A model generated the notes under the pieces. It had not been told where the DNA came from and did no database searches. It saw nothing but the letters and a program-made list of their open reading frames with translations. From Beijerinckiaceae bacterium (GTDB taxonomy: Bacteria > Pseudomonadota > Alphaproteobacteria > Rhizobiales > Beijerinckiaceae): a stretch of 64,000 nt of DNA. Shown one piece after another: positions 63,001 through 64,000 of the stretch. Position 1 is the first letter of the stretch. Each line of letters starts with the position of its first letter. Location: NCBI GenBank assembly GCA_027533425.1, contig JAPZUD010000004.1, positions 398,684 through 462,683 on the forward strand, given 5' to 3'. Both the position numbers and the translations under genes were made by a program.

Positions 63001-64000
63001 ATTGCCGTCACAGCCACCGACCCGGATGCCGGGGCCATTCTGACCTATTCGATTGTCGGCGGCGCCGATGCCGCGAAGTTTGCTATCGATTCCGCAACCG
63101 GCGTCCTGACCTTCATCACGCCTCCGGATTTCGACGTGCCCGGGGATGCCGGGAGCAACAACGTCTATGACGTGCAGGTCCAGGTCTCGGATGGCGTTGG
63201 CGGTACGGCCACTCAGAACATCGCCGTCACCGTCACCAACCAGAACGAAGCGCCGGCTATCACGTCGCCGGCCTCCGTTTCAGTCGGAGAGAACAGTACG
63301 GCTGTGATGACCGTCATAGCGGCGGACCCGGATGCCGGGGCCGCCCTGATCTACTCCATCGTTGGCGGCGCGGATTCGGCGAAGTTTGCCATCAACCCGA
63401 CCACCGGTGTGCTGACCTTTGTCTCGGCGCCGGACTTCGAAGCGCCGACCGATGTCGGTGGCGATAATGTCTACGATGTCCGTGTGCAGGTTGCGGACGG
63501 CCTTGGCGGAACGACCACACAGGATATTGCTGTCACTGTCACCAACCAGAACGAGGGGCCTACAATCACCTCGTCGAATACCGTCACCATCACGGAAAAT
63601 TCCACGGCGATCCTGACGGTCCTTGCTGCCGACCCCGATGCCGGCGCGGTCCTGACCTATTCGATTGTCGGCGGTGCGGATGCGGCGAAGTTCGCCATCA
63701 ACCCGACCACTGGCGTGCTGACCTTCATCGCAGCGCCGGACTTCGAAACGCCGACCGATGCCGGCGCCAACAATGTCTATGATGTGCAGGTCCAGGTCGC
63801 CGATGGCCTCGGCGGGACCACGACGCAGAACATTGCGGTGACCGTCTCCAACCTGAACGAGGCGCCGGGCATCACCTCGGCGGCGACCGTCTCGGTATCG
63901 GAGAACGGGACGGCGGTCATGACAGTGACAGCCACCGATCCGGATGCCGGCGCGGTCTTGACCTATTCGATTGTCGGCGGTGCGGATTCGGCGAAGTTCG
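60082..64000 (+). CDS. Giant cadherin-repeat surface adhesin, likely type I secreted (3' partial)
   Basis: An open frame of at least 1306 codons that runs off the window. The proposed GTG start at 60082 gives MNERNIGQGVLAQATTL; an in-frame ATG at 60154 is an alternative. Residues 1-220 form a distinct N-terminal domain (VDVIDARTLRFAFSLSDVSV, VDAVLTFPDGGRIIMPAFAL) with no Sec signal, as in type I secreted adhesins. From 60739 tandem cadherin-like repeats of 102-108 residues follow, each with the order ITS...VxENxT...DPDAGA..YSIVGGADAAKF...TTGxLTF...PDFEAPTD...YDVxVQVxDG...NEAP. The Asp/Asn-rich motifs (DPDAG, DxNEAP) are calcium-binding signatures. Ten complete repeats and part of an eleventh are visible. 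It probably mediates cell-surface or biofilm attachment. The TolC-family gene next to it may be its exit channel. Confidence 0.9.
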   Translation, partial: MNERNIGQGVLAQATTLPAPPPASMSGPDQQIDRPASGEVRIVDVIDARTLRFAFSLSDVSVSILDVDAVLTFPDGGRIIMPAFALQMVSDRPPMIQFNNAPVDPQALLANVGDVRFFEQIPQMAVADPRRAPAGGEGNQSGTPQAVQLPSAQQFSSTPLPLQRAVLSDPSGDASVVKPASEFGKRIVTAPSEELRSEGALVERSDRAGKAPEPENPSPQITSDNGIDSLTVSTLENATFIRQIAAIDPNGEKVFFAVAGGADASRFVIDGVTGELYFLNPPDFEAANSAAGNNIYEVQVVASDGRGQDRQQIYVAVGDANEAPISAAITATTLMENTALGTLVGTVAGTDPDSGTTLTYGFAPGGDAGGRFAIDAATGQLTVIRGDLVDFEASPQQLVVVRVTDQGGLFFDQAFLLTVQNGNDAPVIVSHGGGDNGALAVPENANSVLSVTAIDQDAGDTITYSIIGGPDAARFTINPVTGTLTFVNNPDFELPADAGADNVYNIIVQATDQAGGIDIQNLAITVTGVNEAPYFVGITGFTLPENSANGAVIGTIQAADQDAGDTITYSFAPGGNPNGIFAIDAATGLLSVADNSTINFNITPSYSIVVRVTDSFGLSTDQIFTISVVDINQAPQITSNGGGIAATFDHVEGATFATTVMAVDPDVGNVITYSISGGADAALFTIDALTGALSFIVPPDFSAPTDANLDGTYEVIVQASDGLLADTQLLTINVIDNNTAPVITSNGGGDTAVISVPENSTAVFTTVTATDPDAGAVFTYSIVGGTDAARFTINATTGALRLTSGRNFEAPSDFGLDNIYDVIVQVSDGQGAVDTQAISVVITNVNENPIISSNGSGPTANISLAEGTSLVTTVTANDPDAGAIKIYSLFGGADASKFAIDATTGELTFIAPPNFEAPTDTGTDNTYTVVVRVQDGLGGSDTQTINVTITDANDAPTITSASTVSIVENGSSVIAVTATDPDAGAILTYSIVGGADAAKFAIDSATGVLTFITPPDFDVPGDAGSNNVYDVQVQVSDGVGGTATQNIAVTVTNQNEAPAITSPASVSVGENSTAVMTVIAADPDAGAALIYSIVGGADSAKFAINPTTGVLTFVSAPDFEAPTDVGGDNVYDVRVQVADGLGGTTTQDIAVTVTNQNEGPTITSSNTVTITENSTAILTVLAADPDAGAVLTYSIVGGADAAKFAINPTTGVLTFIAAPDFETPTDAGANNVYDVQVQVADGLGGTTTQNIAVTVSNLNEAPGITSAATVSVSENGTAVMTVTATDPDAGAVLTYSIVGGADSAKF
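60739..64000 (+). repeat. Tandem cadherin-like repeat array (11 units visible)
   Basis: Unit starts: 60739, 61054, 61360, 61681, 61987, 62305, 62629, 62950, 63256, 63562, 63868. Unit lengths are 315, 306, 321, 306, 318, 324, 321, 306, 306 and 306 nt, the last unit being cut. The first six units are diverged. The units from 62950 onward have an exact 306-nt period and are much more alike at protein and DNA level (for example repeated TATTCGATTGTCGGCGGTGC), a sign of recent duplication or gene conversion. The array continues beyond the window. Confidence 0.92.

Noticed and set aside
60739..64000. Repeat array considered as a CRISPR or satellite array
   Set aside because: The units are coding, about 306-324 nt, without short spacers; they are protein domain repeats.

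Overview
The window is about 64 kb of GC-rich bacterial chromosome (roughly 65% G+C by eye), densely coded. The gene families point to an alphaproteobacterium, probably Rhodospirillales or a neighbouring order: a symporter-fused hybrid histidine kinase, a PodJ-like Sel1 polarity protein preceded by a CtrA-like box and GANTC sites, the TauE/TIGR02186 pair, a five-step hut pathway with HutF and HutG, and a flagellin-like protein. This placement is inference from family content. I see no tRNA, rRNA, insertion sequence, prophage or CRISPR array.

Layout. 1-3140: 3' part of a CbrA-like hybrid sensor kinase. 3192-5276: a copper/cytochrome-oxidase assembly block (small Cys/His protein, DUF1775-PCuAC fusion, SCO1). 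5277-6495: a 2-hydroxychromene-2-carboxylate isomerase-like protein and a thioesterase. 6557-11895: a fatty-acid beta-oxidation operon (acyl-CoA dehydrogenase, thiolase, FadB/FadJ) closed by a terminator. 12031-17032: an orphan flagellin-like gene with its own terminator, an AT-rich gap with a possible small gene, and the PodJ-like protein. 17136-18820: TauE/SafE exporter with TIGR02186 partner. 18895-29064: a polysaccharide locus (two GT4 transferases, a WecG-type transferase, a GlcN-inositolphosphorylceramide-transferase-like protein, an epimerase, a secreted GH10 enzyme, a GMC oxidoreductase and a CelD/BioF2-type acyltransferase). 29108-32754: a cyanate-type ABC importer and cyanase. 32982-35589: an M20 amidohydrolase and a fumarylacetoacetate-hydrolase-family enzyme, divergent. 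35590-46236: the complete histidine utilisation regulon. 46424-47965: arginase and a divergent Lrp/AsnC regulator. 48055-57708: FIST protein, two PAS-GGDEF-EAL proteins, an L-2-hydroxyglutarate oxidase-like enzyme and an orphan TRAP-type binding protein. 57917-64000: a TolC-family outer-membrane factor with a long lipoprotein-like N-terminal extension, followed by a giant cadherin-repeat adhesin that runs off the window.

How the parts work together. The hut genes form two divergent operons (hutIHGUD and hutFC) around one HutC-type operator. A near-identical operator lies in front of a nearby TauA/SsuA-like ABC importer, so that importer is very likely part of the hut regulon. The right-hand end combines c-di-GMP synthesis/degradation proteins, an orphan periplasmic sensor-like protein, a TolC-family exporter and a repeat-rich surface protein. 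This is a plausible signal-controlled adhesion module and the best candidate here for an undescribed system. The polysaccharide locus is the second candidate.
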